Shown here: positions 35,414-46,000 of the stretch, piece by piece | Layout: each line of letters begins with the position of its first letter | Position numbering within the stretch: position 1 is the first letter of the stretch | Assembly (NCBI GenBank): GCA_023382975.1 | Contig: JAHDXO010000005.1 | Coordinates: 199,444-263,443, forward strand | Length of the DNA stretch: 64,000 bases | Source: Pirellulaceae bacterium | Lineage (GTDB): Bacteria; Planctomycetota; Planctomycetia; Pirellulales; Pirellulaceae | Direction: 5' to 3' | Translations under genes and position numbers: made by a program | Notes under the pieces: model-generated | Told to the model about the DNA's origin: nothing | Databases searched by the model: none | The model's input: only the letters and a program-made list of their open reading frames with translations

Positions 35414-36652
35414 CTAGTCCACGGATGGCGCAGGCTGCAACCTAGGTTGGTCCAATTCTTCGAGGGTGAAACGCGTGCTGATGACGGAACGATTCCTGGG
35501 AACCAGGGGCGAAGTTGACGTAGGCGGTGGCGACGAAGGTTCCGTCGGGCAGCACCTCCAGGCCCGAGTAGCCGCAGTTGTCGCCCGCGTGGCTCTAAAG
35601 CAGCTTGATGCGGTATTGGCCCCGTCGACCTGCAACGATGTCTTCGTAGGCTCCGACCCAGGCGACATATTGCCCTCGAGTCAGTCTCTGCTATTTCTGG
35701 CCTTGTCCTGCCTGATCGCACATTGCGACCATCCGACGGCCATCTGGCGCATAGCGGGCGACGTGGCGGTCGCCGGTCAGCGCCGCCGACAATTTCTTGG
35801 CGTCGCGACAGACTAAGCAATCGTCGCTGACCGAAAACAGCGAGTTCATCCGGCGATTGTTTTCCCGCCTCAGCATCAACCATTGGCGGTCATCGGGCGA
35901 AGGAATAACCGACGACTGGGCCCAGTAGCCGGGGGCTTGGAGGATTTCCCGCTGGTTCGGCAATGTCAATCCGCCGTTCGAGCTTTCCGCCTAAATTACC
36001 TTACCCGGCAGGTCGGTCTACATCACATGGCGGTTGCCGCCGTCGAATGCGACGACCCTCTTGGGTGGCACCTCGCCCTCGGCTCCGTTTGGCGCCATGA
36101 GCCTCCTGGCTGTCCCGCCATCTTCCGACATGGCTTAGTGCATCGGGTAAGGTGGTTGCTTTATGCGTCGCCACTCCAGTCCATCGGCGAAAACAATCAG
36201 CCACTCCTTGCCCGCGGCATCGACTAGCCGATGGATCGTCGGCGTGTTGGCGGCGTACCACCAATTGTCCGGCAAGCGGGTCAATTCGCTCCAAGTTAGC
36301 CCGCCATCGTCGCTACGAGGCAGCGGGCCGAAATGCTGTGCATGGCCGATGGATCAAGCACAGAATATGGTTCTTGCCGTTTGGCATCGCAAGCGTGTCG
36401 ACGTGGCCTTGGCAAATCTCCTCGGTGCCCGCGCCACAACCGCATGGCGCTCCCACTCTCCCCGAAAACATCGATGGCGGGAATCGTGATCAGCGACTCC
36501 AACGCGGTCTGATTTGCCGGAAGCGGTTTGCCATCGTCCGCCGAACGGTCCGTCACTTGAGCTGCTGTCCTGATGGCCGTGCCAGCGATGGCCAGTACGA
36601 GCGCCACGATGGGAAATCTCCTCTGCGTAGTCTGCTCGCTTCGGGTGATCAT
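35414..36652 (-). pseudogene. Broken BNR-repeat exo-alpha-sialidase
   Basis: Fragments of one sialidase can be read in succession on the minus strand across several frames. A start with a signal-type N-terminus lies at 36652 (RFPIVALVLAIAGTAIRTAA). Next come GHVDTLAMPNGKNHIL and an Asp-box piece (SSDDGGLTWSELTRLPDNWW), then QREILQAPGYWAQSSVIPS, PDDRQWLMLRRENNRRMNSL, GYSGLEVLPDGTFVATAYVN and finally ISTRFTLEELDQ. In-frame stops interrupt it at about 36135, 36018, 35991 and 35594, besides frameshifts (one near 36500-36300, another near 35690, another near 35470). An intact BNR sialidase follows upstream on the same strand, starting at 38048. The gene has clearly decayed; four stops make sequencing error an unlikely cause. 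Confidence 0.8.
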
Positions 36653-36740
36653 CTGGCAGCCTTTCAATGCTGCAAAAAACAGGGCAGTCTGAAGCACACT
36701 TCAACGCTTGCTCGCCGAAGCGTATACCCCAACGAGACGA

Positions 36741-38048
36741 CTATTTCACCCAGTCCGGCACTTCGCCGTCGCCGGTCGGTTCGCCGGCCAGAATCCAGGA
36801 CAGATTGAGGCGGGCGAACTGCATGGCCGTGTAGGGTCCGTCCGGTCCGCCTTCGAACAACAAGTAGATGGTGCCCTCGCCCGGTGTCCCGGGCCGTGCG
36901 GCGTCCAGGCACGAGTAGGCGGCGTGGGACTCATGCACCAGCCGCTTGACGGGCCACGTTTCGCCGCCGTCGAAACTGGCCCAGACGGTCAGGCGTTCCC
37001 GATTTCCCCCGGCCGTATCGGCGTTGCTGTAAATCAGGATGTCTCGATTCATCACCGGCAGACGCACCAAGCCGCCTTTCATCCCGTAGCCTCGGCCGTA
37101 CCCGCCCCCGTCGGACAGCACCGGGCTCACCCGCAGGTTCTCCCACGTTTGCCCGCCGTCGTCGCTCCACGCCTCGCGCCGCAGGATCTCCTCCGGCCGC
37201 AGTTCGCGGGCCAGCGACTTGTCGTAGTACCCGCTGCAACTGCGCGAATTGTAGTAGATGCGGCCGTCCTGCAATTCGGCCACCGCCGCTTCTTCGGTAG
37301 TGCCTTCGGGAAACAGGCCGCTGGCCTGCCAAGTCGCTCCGCCATCGTCGCTGTAGATCGCGCAACTGTAGATCGAGTCGACCGGCTTCCGATCGGAGGG
37401 ATGCTCCTTGGCGTGAGGCCGGAAGGTGGCCGACACCAGCAGCCGCCCCTTGTGCTGTCCGTGGCGCAGTGTAATCCCCGCCTCGCTGGCGTTGGCGTGC
37501 AGGATGTAAATGCCGCTGTCGCCCTGCTGTTCCCAGGTTCCTCGTCGCTTCAGACCGGCGCGTTCGATCCACTTCATCACTTCGTTGGGTTTGAGCGTGA
37601 TCGGCTGTTCGGTCCAAGTCTTGCCGTGGTCGCTGCTGCGCCACAGCCGGTCCGTGCCGTCCCACAGGCGAACCGACAGGATGTCCCCGCTGTTCTCGTC
37701 GACGATCAGATTAGTGTCCAGGAACCCGAACGGCACCTCGAACGCCTCGCCCCAGGTCCGGCCGCCGTCCTCGCTGCGGCGAAGTTGCTTCGCATAGTTC
37801 TGCATCACCAGGACGGTCCCGTCGACCGCGACGCCCATGTACGGCTCGCGGACTCGCTGGCCTCCCTCGAACACGACCTGCTTCTCCAGCAGCGGCTCGC
37901 CCAGAAACGCCTTCAGCAGACCTTCCGCCGGTTGACCGGCCGCGGTCCGCCGTCCCTCTTGGGAGAACTGGGCGGTGGCACGGCCGCAGAGCAAGGCAAC
38001 GGTAAGGAAGCACAGACCTGCTGGCGGAGACAATCGGTGACGGAACAT
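36741..38048 (-). CDS. Exported sialidase (BNR repeat, exo-alpha-sialidase family)
   Basis: A 435-residue secreted propeller enzyme. The ATG at 38048 (AAAGGA upstream) opens a signal peptide (PPAGLCFLTVALLCGRATA). Five Asp boxes are present: SEDGGRTWGEA, SSDHGKTWTEQ, SDDGGATWQAS, SDDGGQTWENL and SFDGGETWPV. Other conserved parts are REPYMGVAVDGTVLVM near the N-terminus, the central YNSRSCSGYYDK and the final AAYSCLDAARPGTPGEGTIY with LLFEGG. This matches GH33-type sialidases and close relatives that release sialic acid or other sugars from host or algal glycans. A decayed relative lies directly downstream, and a heparinase-like gene is divergently placed, suggesting a glycan-degradation neighbourhood. 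Confidence 0.85.
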   Translation of the reverse strand: MFRHRLSPPAGLCFLTVALLCGRATAQFSQEGRRTAAGQPAEGLLKAFLGEPLLEKQVVFEGGQRVREPYMGVAVDGTVLVMQNYAKQLRRSEDGGRTWGEAFEVPFGFLDTNLIVDENSGDILSVRLWDGTDRLWRSSDHGKTWTEQPITLKPNEVMKWIERAGLKRRGTWEQQGDSGIYILHANASEAGITLRHGQHKGRLLVSATFRPHAKEHPSDRKPVDSIYSCAIYSDDGGATWQASGLFPEGTTEEAAVAELQDGRIYYNSRSCSGYYDKSLARELRPEEILRREAWSDDGGQTWENLRVSPVLSDGGGYGRGYGMKGGLVRLPVMNRDILIYSNADTAGGNRERLTVWASFDGGETWPVKRLVHESHAAYSCLDAARPGTPGEGTIYLLFEGGPDGPYTAMQFARLNLSWILAGEPTGDGEVPDWVK

Positions 38049-38287
38049 CGCGTCATTCCTTTCGCAGTAGTTGGCCGATGGTGTGGCCGGAATGTAATGG
38101 GCAGTTCTGACTGTTGCAGTTTGCGGGAGACCTTTGGTCGGCGGTTTCGGCGGGGGCAGAGACCCACGGCGAGCGCTGGGAGACCCACGCCGATCGCGTT
38201 TAGCCGCTTGGCCCAATTGTACCGCGGGATTCCGAGCCGTTGCCAGCCATCGCGGCAGCTTGTCCCGGATTATTCACGGGGGCGAGT

Positions 38288-38485
38288 TGTAGCACAGGCA
38301 GCTTGCCTGTGTTCCCCAAGTACAGGCTGGCAGCCTGTACTACGGCCTCGCGGAGCACTTCGTAAATAATCCGGGTTATTGAACGAGTCCTCGGGCAGCT
38401 CCGTGGCCGTGTATGGCCAAGGCCAACGCTCGGATAGAATAATCCATCGCAGCGAGGATCAGGCCGGCAAGCCTGACGGACTACC
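38288..38485. repeat. Palindromic intergenic repeats
   Basis: Between the divergent sialidase and heparinase-like genes (480 bases, no gene) lie perfect short palindromes: ACAGGCA-gct-TGCCTGT at 38294-38310, TACAGGCTG-g-CAGCCTGTA at 38321-38339, and an imperfect one (TCAGGCCGGCAAGCCTGA) at 38460-38477. All share the core 'CAGGC...GCCTG'. They can form hairpins in either strand's RNA. They look like members of one dispersed intergenic family rather than a gene-specific signal. Confidence 0.7.
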
Positions 38486-38528
38486 GGGTTGCGGCGGCGG
38501 GCCGCGCTGAAAACGAAGGGGGCAAGAG

Positions 38529-41500
38529 ATGATCCGACCGAGCGGAATATGTTGGGGAGGGGTGTTCCTGCTAACGGCATCGCTGGTGGGCGCCGCGGAG
38601 GTCTACGAGATCGGCGGTCCGCTGGCCGGGGTGCGGCTCGAGCGGTTTCCGACGCAGCGCGGCGAGGCGCCCGGCTATCCGGGCTGCATTCCCGAACTGA
38701 TGGCGGCCGGCGAGGTCATCGAAGACATGGGCAACGAGTATCGCCAGTGGGGACCGCAGGGGCAGGCTCCCGAGTGGCACCTGTACGACGGTTCGGTCGA
38801 ACATTGGCGCGGGTACATGTTCAAGTACATGCCGATCCGCAGTTTCTTCGATCGCCAGAGCCAGTTGAAGAACTTCGTCGCCGCCGACCTGGCCGATGCG
38901 AACGGGACGCAAATCGAGCGCTACGCCGAACCGCTGTATTGGGTACCCAGGCACGATTCGCCGCAACCGACCGGCCGCCATGCCGCCGCGGTTCCCGTGT
39001 TGCGGATGAAGGCCGGCTCGCCCGTCCTGCGTCTGGATCTCGGCGAGTTGCCACCCGGATTGTACGCGGTGCGCGTGATCGGTGCGGTCGAAACCTCGCA
39101 ACTCCGGCCGTTCCGCGAGCCGTTGTACATGCGGATGACCATCAACGACGGACGCGGCGGCGCCGAATCGACCTACCGGCGGCGGTTGGGGTACTGTGAC
39201 CAGTTCTATAGCGTGGCCGAATTCTACTTCCACAGTTTCGAGTCGCGGCGATACCGGGCGGGACTTTCGGTCGCCCAAGGTTCGACGGTGGAGTTGCTGG
39301 TCCACAACGTTTCGCTGGACGACGTGCTGGCCGGCACTCAACCGCGGGCGCTCAAGACGCGGACGACGATCGCCAGCGCCGTCCCGGCCGCTCGGCAAGC
39401 TGCAAACACCGCTCGCGAGAAAGGGCAGGCGGCGATCGAGCCGCTGAGCCGCGAGGAACGTCTGCGCCGGGACGCGGCGATCTGGAACACCTTCCCGCCG
39501 ATCAACGCCCAGGGCAGCGACTTGCAGGTCGGCAAGAGCGGCTATGGTTCGATCCGCGGCGTGCGCGTCGGGTCGGCCGAATGGACCGGCGAGCAGATTG
39601 TCGAGCAGTACGGTGACTGGGTGGCGCCCGAGCGGGCCGGTGAAATGCGCAAGGCAGCCCACTGGGACGAAGCCGCCGTCTTTCTGGCCAATCCCAAACT
39701 GAATCTGGTCTATACGGTCGATGACCTCCGCGCCGGCCGGACGCTGCCCGATCCTTATCCGCTGAAGGACGACGGCGCCGGACTGTATTTCCCCGCGCCG
39801 GACGATCCGGCGTCGGGAGCCGCGTGGACGCCGATCGGAGTGCGCGTCCGCGAATTGATTCGCGACTATTACAACCGAGTCGGGCGTTCGTTGCAGTCCT
39901 ACAAGCAGCGAGGCAATCCGGACGATGCGCACGACGCAGCGATTGCGCTGGTCCGTTACGCCTTGGACTTTCCCACGTTCGACGACTCCGAATCCCTGAG
40001 CAGCACGGTCAGCGATCCAGGCCCTTTCGGACGGGACGCCAGTTGCCGCCGGCGGTTCACGGAAGCCAACTTCCTGCCGCATTATCCGATGTATGTTCGG
40101 CCGATCATGTTCCAATACGATGAGTTGTTCGAGGCGATCCGCGATAACCGGCAACTGGCGGATTCGGTCGGTCGGTTCGTGCCTTGGGTCAAGACGCCCG
40201 ACGACGTGATTCGTTTGATCGACATCTACTTGGTCCAGACGGTGGCCAAGCGGATCATGCGTTACCACTATCACACCGACGTCGTGGATCTGGCGAATCT
40301 GGCCGCGGTCGTGGGAAACCGCGAAGCGACCGACCCGTGGATGGAGTGGCTGTTCTCGCGAACATTCATCTATCCGCTGCCAGTGGCCGGCGTCGGCGAC
40401 GTGATGATCAGCGGCTGCACCCGCGAGGGCACCGAGGTCGTGGGATCCACCTTTTACGCGCAGGAGGAAGGTGCGTTGCGCGTGGCCGACTCGCTGGGAT
40501 TGTACCTGCGGGCCGGGGGCAATCCGCAGTACGACTTGTCGGACTCGGCTCGGTATCCAAAGCCCGCGGCGCACGCTTTTTGGCGGCTGGACAACGTGGT
40601 TGCCGGCGGTGATTTCCTCCGCATCGGCGACGTCTGCGGGCCGGACAAGGCGCCGGGCCACACGCTGCGCGACTTGAGTTTCGCCCGTGCTGGTTGGGAG
40701 TGGACCCAAGATCCTCAATTCGCATTCGTGATCAAGCACTACCTGGGAAGGGGCGACGAGAGCGACGCGGATTGGACCGCGATCGAGCAAGCGGCGGCCT
40801 CGCAGCGGCGGGCGCCGTGGCTGGACCGGGCGTCGCGCGTGATGCCGATGTGGGCCGGCGTCTTGGAAGCCGGCCTGCAGCACGACGATTACCGCTTCCG
40901 CCGCGCGGCGTATCTGCGGCTGGGGTTCGGCATGGGGCATCACCACTTCGACTCCCTCGACCTGCAGATTGTCGCCCACGGGCTGCCGATGACCATCGAC
41001 GGCGGCCAGCGTCCCGGCTACTCGACGCCCGGCGACCGGACAACGCGCGTTCACAATGTCGTCCAGGTCGATGATCATCCGGCCTACCGCCATAGCTGGG
41101 CTACCGCGTTGGCCGACCACAACGGCGCGCGTTACCTGGCCGCCGAGTGCGATCCGCCGCCGGGGATCGATCTATGGCGACGCCAAATCGCCTTGATCGA
41201 TGCCGGTCAGGACGGAGATTCGCAGCCGCTGACGCCCACGCAACAGATGCCGGGCGCCGCCTTGCCGGTCGCGAAGACCACGCCGGACAGCTATGTGTTC
41301 GACGTGGTTCGGATCGGCGGCGGTCATCAGCACACCTACAATTTCCACGGGCCGCTGAACGACGACTTCACCTGGAACGCCACCGACACCGGTCCGCCCA
41401 AGGAAGGTTTCGAGGAGGCGGAGTACCTCAGCCGCTTTTCGCGAATGCCCGAGCAGAACATGGTGGGGCAGGCCCCGGCCGAGTTCCAGGCGACTTGGCG

Positions 41501-42674
41501 CATGGCACGCGAGTTGGACGGCATCGGCCGCGGCGAGAAGGAGATGCTGGGCGTGAACTTCGATCCTCAATCCCCGCCCAAATTCCTGCGACTGCATCTG
41601 CTGGGCGTCGACGGTGCGAGGGCGCTGCGCGGCGAATTCGTCTGTCAACAGTGGAAATACCACTTCACCAACCTGTCCGTCGCACTGCCGCGTGCCGAAA
41701 CGCCGACACCGCGGGTCTTGACGGCGTTGATCGAGCCCTACGCGGGACAAGCGTTCTTGAGCGGACAGCGGCAACTGGCCGTTCAGCCCAACGAGGCCGA
41801 TGCCCGCCGCGCGGTGGCGGTCGAGGTGAAAACCGCTGCCGGACACACCGACGTGTGCTTCGCTGACGGACGTCCCGATCAGATGCGCAGCATCCAGGAC
41901 GCCGGTCTGAAGGTGGCAGGGGAATTCGCCTACTACTCCGTCGACGACCGAGGCTTGCGCCAAGCGACGCTGACCGGCGGCCGATCGCTTGTCAGCCCGT
42001 TGGTTCGTATCGAGACCGAAGCCGACCAACGACGGTCTGTGGTGACTCGCGTCGATTACTTGCAGCGGCAGATGTGGGTCGAGCCGTCGTGGCCCGCCCG
42101 CAGTACCACCGGATTTGTCGAAACCGGTATCCCCGGTCACTGGACGAGCTACACGATCACTGGCGTCGTTGACGACGGCGATGCCAGTCGCCTGAGTCTG
42201 CTTCGCGGCGGCGATTACTTCCGCAGTCCGATCGAGCATGTCGACGCTGACAGCGCGACCGTCACCGCGACGCTGCGTCCCCTGGTCGAATCCATCGATC
42301 ACCACCGCGCCGGCTGGGTCGCCTCCGACGATGCGGCTCGCGTCTTCGCCCGCGCCGAATACTTGGGCGCGGGCCGGTTCCGGCTGGAGGGCGACCTGAC
42401 CGACCACTTGGCCGAAGGCGACATCCTGCGGCTGTGGGAATACGGAGTCGGCGACACGGTTCGCCAGAGCACAACCGTGTCGCTGCGCCGCACGGGAGAC
42501 ACCTGGGAACTGAACACCGATGTCGCCGTCCGGCTATCGCTGCCGGTGGCTGCCGTGCAGGTGTCACGAGACGGAGCGAGTTGGAGCAACGCAGGATCGA
42601 CATCCCCGGAAGGTTGGACCACCGTCGCCATTGAACCCGCCGACAAGGCCATTCGATTGCGGATTTCCCAGTAA
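38529..42674 (+). CDS. Large exported heparinase II/III-like protein
   Basis: A 1381-residue secreted protein with a signal peptide (CWGGVFLLTASLVGAAE) and GAAGGGGGC before the ATG. An N-terminal beta-rich part (to ~residue 300) is followed by an (alpha/alpha)-toroid segment (~400-760). The heparinase II/III beta-sandwich region follows with its hallmark block near residue 800: FGMGHHHFDSLDLQIVAHGL, then TIDGGQRPGYSTPGDRTTRV and HNVVQVDD. Family members with this His-rich block and an Asp-Gly-Gly motif cleave uronic-acid polysaccharides (PL12/15/17/21-type lyases). The exact substrate and whether it is active are unknown. The C-terminal ~250 residues are further beta domains. It is long for the family, and it sits beside sialidase genes. 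Confidence 0.75.
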   Translation: MIRPSGICWGGVFLLTASLVGAAEVYEIGGPLAGVRLERFPTQRGEAPGYPGCIPELMAAGEVIEDMGNEYRQWGPQGQAPEWHLYDGSVEHWRGYMFKYMPIRSFFDRQSQLKNFVAADLADANGTQIERYAEPLYWVPRHDSPQPTGRHAAAVPVLRMKAGSPVLRLDLGELPPGLYAVRVIGAVETSQLRPFREPLYMRMTINDGRGGAESTYRRRLGYCDQFYSVAEFYFHSFESRRYRAGLSVAQGSTVELLVHNVSLDDVLAGTQPRALKTRTTIASAVPAARQAANTAREKGQAAIEPLSREERLRRDAAIWNTFPPINAQGSDLQVGKSGYGSIRGVRVGSAEWTGEQIVEQYGDWVAPERAGEMRKAAHWDEAAVFLANPKLNLVYTVDDLRAGRTLPDPYPLKDDGAGLYFPAPDDPASGAAWTPIGVRVRELIRDYYNRVGRSLQSYKQRGNPDDAHDAAIALVRYALDFPTFDDSESLSSTVSDPGPFGRDASCRRRFTEANFLPHYPMYVRPIMFQYDELFEAIRDNRQLADSVGRFVPWVKTPDDVIRLIDIYLVQTVAKRIMRYHYHTDVVDLANLAAVVGNREATDPWMEWLFSRTFIYPLPVAGVGDVMISGCTREGTEVVGSTFYAQEEGALRVADSLGLYLRAGGNPQYDLSDSARYPKPAAHAFWRLDNVVAGGDFLRIGDVCGPDKAPGHTLRDLSFARAGWEWTQDPQFAFVIKHYLGRGDESDADWTAIEQAAASQRRAPWLDRASRVMPMWAGVLEAGLQHDDYRFRRAAYLRLGFGMGHHHFDSLDLQIVAHGLPMTIDGGQRPGYSTPGDRTTRVHNVVQVDDHPAYRHSWATALADHNGARYLAAECDPPPGIDLWRRQIALIDAGQDGDSQPLTPTQQMPGAALPVAKTTPDSYVFDVVRIGGGHQHTYNFHGPLNDDFTWNATDTGPPKEGFEEAEYLSRFSRMPEQNMVGQAPAEFQATWRMARELDGIGRGEKEMLGVNFDPQSPPKFLRLHLLGVDGARALRGEFVCQQWKYHFTNLSVALPRAETPTPRVLTALIEPYAGQAFLSGQRQLAVQPNEADARRAVAVEVKTAAGHTDVCFADGRPDQMRSIQDAGLKVAGEFAYYSVDDRGLRQATLTGGRSLVSPLVRIETEADQRRSVVTRVDYLQRQMWVEPSWPARSTTGFVETGIPGHWTSYTITGVVDDGDASRLSLLRGGDYFRSPIEHVDADSATVTATLRPLVESIDHHRAGWVASDDAARVFARAEYLGAGRFRLEGDLTDHLAEGDILRLWEYGVGDTVRQSTTVSLRRTGDTWELNTDVAVRLSLPVAAVQVSRDGASWSNAGSTSPEGWTTVAIEPADKAIRLRISQ

Positions 42675-43023
42675 CCATGGAATCGGCTCCGGGCCAGCTC
42701 GATTTTCCTGGCAGCAGACGGAATTGGGAGGATGCGGCGTTCGCTCTGCCGTGATAGGGTCTTCCCCTGTACGACGGACATCCGTGTCCGTCGCCTCGCG
42801 GACACGACCGACGTGGACGTCCGTCGTACAGAATGCGTGGTTTCCCATTTTGGACCAAGAGTTCCAACTCTCCGTTTGGCGCTGGTTTCGCTTCGATCAT
42901 TCGTCTCGCCCGATTCTGCCTCGTCCGATAAAATACCGAAGGCAGTGCCGTTACTGTGGCCGAAGTCGTGAGACTTCGGATCTTCGTTTCCCGATACGAA
43001 TTCTCACGAATTCGGCTGACCTG
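42675..43023. repeat. Intergenic region with nested inverted repeat
   Basis: No gene is seen in these 349 bases. A perfect 13-base inverted repeat (CTGTACGACGGAC at 42767-42779 with GTCCGTCGTACAG at 42819-42831) encloses a second, inner one (GTGTCCG at 42784-42790 with CGGACAC at 42799-42805). The result is a long cruciform or hairpin-forming element. It belongs to the 'ACGGAC/GTCCGT' type of dispersed repeat, not to either neighbouring gene. It could also act as a terminator for the heparinase-like gene, although no T-run follows. Confidence 0.7.
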
Positions 43024-46000
43024 ATGAAATCTCCCTTGCCACCGCCGCTGCCACCCGCTTCGACGGACGGGCCGACAGTGACCGGCGTGCCGCCCGTTGC
43101 GGCGCCGCCGTCGTCGATTCCGCCCGCGGTGCCGCCGTCGGCGGTTCCGCCTCCCGTCGCTTCATCGGCCGAATCGGGGGCCGCGGCGGACAACGAGGGG
43201 GATGGTCGGGCCGCACGGTTTCTTCAGCAGGCTCAGTGGGTGCTGGCGGATCAGCGCGGGATGACGGTCAAGGCGCAGATGATGATCGCGGCCATCGCTC
43301 GCGACTTGGGCGTCTCGGAAGATCAGGCGGCAGATGCCATGCGGTCGTTGCAGCAGAGCAGCCGACTCGACAACGGGACACTTCCCAGGTCCGCGGCGGC
43401 TGGTGCCGACCCCAGCTTAGGAACTTCAAGCGGCTCGTCCCCCAACCCGGTCGGTCCCGAGTTGCCGGTCCCGATTCCTTCCCCGCTCCGAGACGGTACG
43501 CGGGAAATCGAGCCGCCGCCGATCGCCGAACCCGTCGCTCCGCCGTCCGGGTCACCGCCTCGTCAATCGGCGGCGCCTCAGTTGATGTTTCGCGCCTATC
43601 TGGGCGAAGCGTTGGCCAAATCGTCGCGCGACGAGATCTCGGTGCGGAAAGAGCGGCGGTTGATCGAGGAAGGCATGCACAAACTGGGTTTGGCCGAGGT
43701 GTTTGCCCGCCACATCTTGCACGACGTCGCCGCGGCGATGGGCAGACGGCTTGCTTCGGCGACCGACCGCGAACGGAAATCGGGGAGCGATTCGAGCGAC
43801 GGCCTGCCGCCAGAAGCGACGGGCAAATTCCTGGAACGAGCCGCTGCGATTCTGGCCGAGCAGCGCGGCATGAATGCTCGCAGCCGGGTGTTGCTGGCCG
43901 CCGCCGCAACGTCGTGCGGTTTGACCGAATCCCAGATGCAACGCGCCATGCAGATGCTGCAGGGCGAGTGCTGCGAGCCGTCGCTCGCCGCCGCGCGGCA
44001 GGGGGAACGCGAGTTGGCGTTCCGCACCGCGCTGCTCGACCGTTTCCGCCAGTTGCCGCACCAACTGCTGCACGCGCGCGACGAGCGTCAGTGGATGGAG
44101 GACGGTAACTTGCGTTTCGGGGTGCCGGTCGAGCGGGCCGGCGAGTTGATCGGCGAAACGGCCGCACAGGCCGGCGTTCGCGTCATCTCGACCGACAAGG
44201 CAAGCGGGCACGTTTATCACTTGGCCGCCGATCTGCTCGACCAGGGTTATCGCCTGGAGCGGGCGATACGCACCCGGATCGTTGTCGAGGGCGGACAGTG
44301 GGGGTTGTCGGAAGATCAGGTCGATGCCATTTTGCAGGACGCGTTGCGGGATCGGCAGCGAGCCGACTCGACGCAGCGTCGGTTCATGGCGATGGCCTTG
44401 GGCGGCGGTGCGGCGTTGCTGGGCATGCTGTTGCTGGCGCTGGTGTGGATGGCGTTGTCTGGTCGCGACGAGGCCCCGGCCTCGGGCGCTTCGGAACCGG
44501 TCCGGACCGCGGCGAACGAAGCGACCGCCGCCGCGGTGCCCAGCGGCCGCGAGTGGTGGACGGATCACGAGGAACTGCTGATCGCCGCGACCAAGGTGCG
44601 GATCGTGATGCCGGACTTCAAGGGCGAACTGGCCCAACTGGGTTCGGTCGATGCCGAGCAGCGAGGAGCGGCCTACCGCAGTCTGGTCGCCGCGGTCGTG
44701 CCGCAAGCCGATCTGCGCGTTCACGGGATGGTGTTGCGGGACTTCTTCGCGGGATGCATGGCGTTGGATCCGTCGGACGAGGCGGCGGGAGCCCTGGCAG
44801 GATCGCTGCTCAATCTGGTGCCCCAGTTGGGAAACCGTCTGCCGACCGACGACGACGCGGCGGCTGTCGAACGCCCGTTTTGGACCGTGCGCAGCGTGCT
44901 GGACGTATTTGCGCAACCCGGGCTATCGGACCGCCGAGGCGAGCAAGTGGCGGCCCTGCTCGGAACATCGCTGGGAATCCGCATCGACCGCCGTCTGGAC
45001 CGCCGCGAACTGGAGCGGCAGTGCATGGTCGCCCTGTGCCAGCATCTGTACGGGACGATCATCGCGGCAGCAGCGTCCCAACCGCGCGACGCCGCCGTGT
45101 TCTTTGCTGCCGTCACGCGCCAAGCCAGTCGCTATTTGGACTCAGCCGTCGTCGACCAACGGACCGCCGATCTGCTGACCGCCGTTTTCCCAGCCGCGGA
45201 GGCTCACTGGCGCGAATTCGAGTACCTGCTGCAGTTTGCCTTGAATTCGAACGATCCGCTGGTCGTGCTGCGGATCGTCGACTTGTACGAGCAGAGCCGC
45301 GATCCGGATTTCCAGGCGTTTCTGGCGGAACGGCTCTTGCGCCGAGCACGCATCGTGGCGCGAACGGTGCCCCGCGACGAGGTGCCGCAGCGGGTGCGGG
45401 AAGCCCTGGGAGTCAAGAGCCCGATCAGCGGGCGGCAGCGTTGGAAGCAGTTGGACGGCCTGATCGCAGAACGGCCGGAGGCCGGCGCCGAGCAACCGGT
45501 GGTCCAACGCCTGCAATCCCTGGCGGATCTGGCCTTTGCAGGAACACTCGCGAACGCTTTGGGCCGGGGCGAGGCGGGCTACGCGACGTTTGACGAGTTG
45601 TTTGCGGCCGGGCCCATCGCGCTGTCGTCGCGTGCCGACACGCCGGCGCGAGGCCGGGATTCCGCACCGCCGCGTCGCGTACCTTCGTCGCTGTACCAGA
45701 GCATCCTGGGAAATATCGCGAACCTGAACGACACGCGAAACCGCCGCCGAGAGTCCGCCCCGTTGTACCTGCGGAATGTGGCCACGATCGCTCCTCAACT
45801 GCCCGATCTTCCGTACGAACCGGCCGAGCAACTGGCGCGCTATCTGCTCTCAGGCAAGACGGACGCGGAACATCAGGCGGTGTTGCAGCACGCCCACACC
45901 GTCACTCGCTGGCCCACCGTGCGTCTCGCGTTGGCGGACCACGTGCTGGAAACGACCACCAGCCGGCAGCGCGTCGTCGATGTGCTTGCCAGCGTGCTCG

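Noticed and set aside
38571..41120. 849-codon minus-strand frame opposite the heparinase-like gene
   Set aside because: Arg/His/Val-rich composition typical of antisense frames in GC-rich DNA; the plus-strand frame has the heparinase block and a signal peptide.
43552..44916. 454-codon minus-strand frame opposite the 1181-residue membrane protein
   Set aside because: Gln/His/Arg-rich, without start signals; judged to be a shadow frame.
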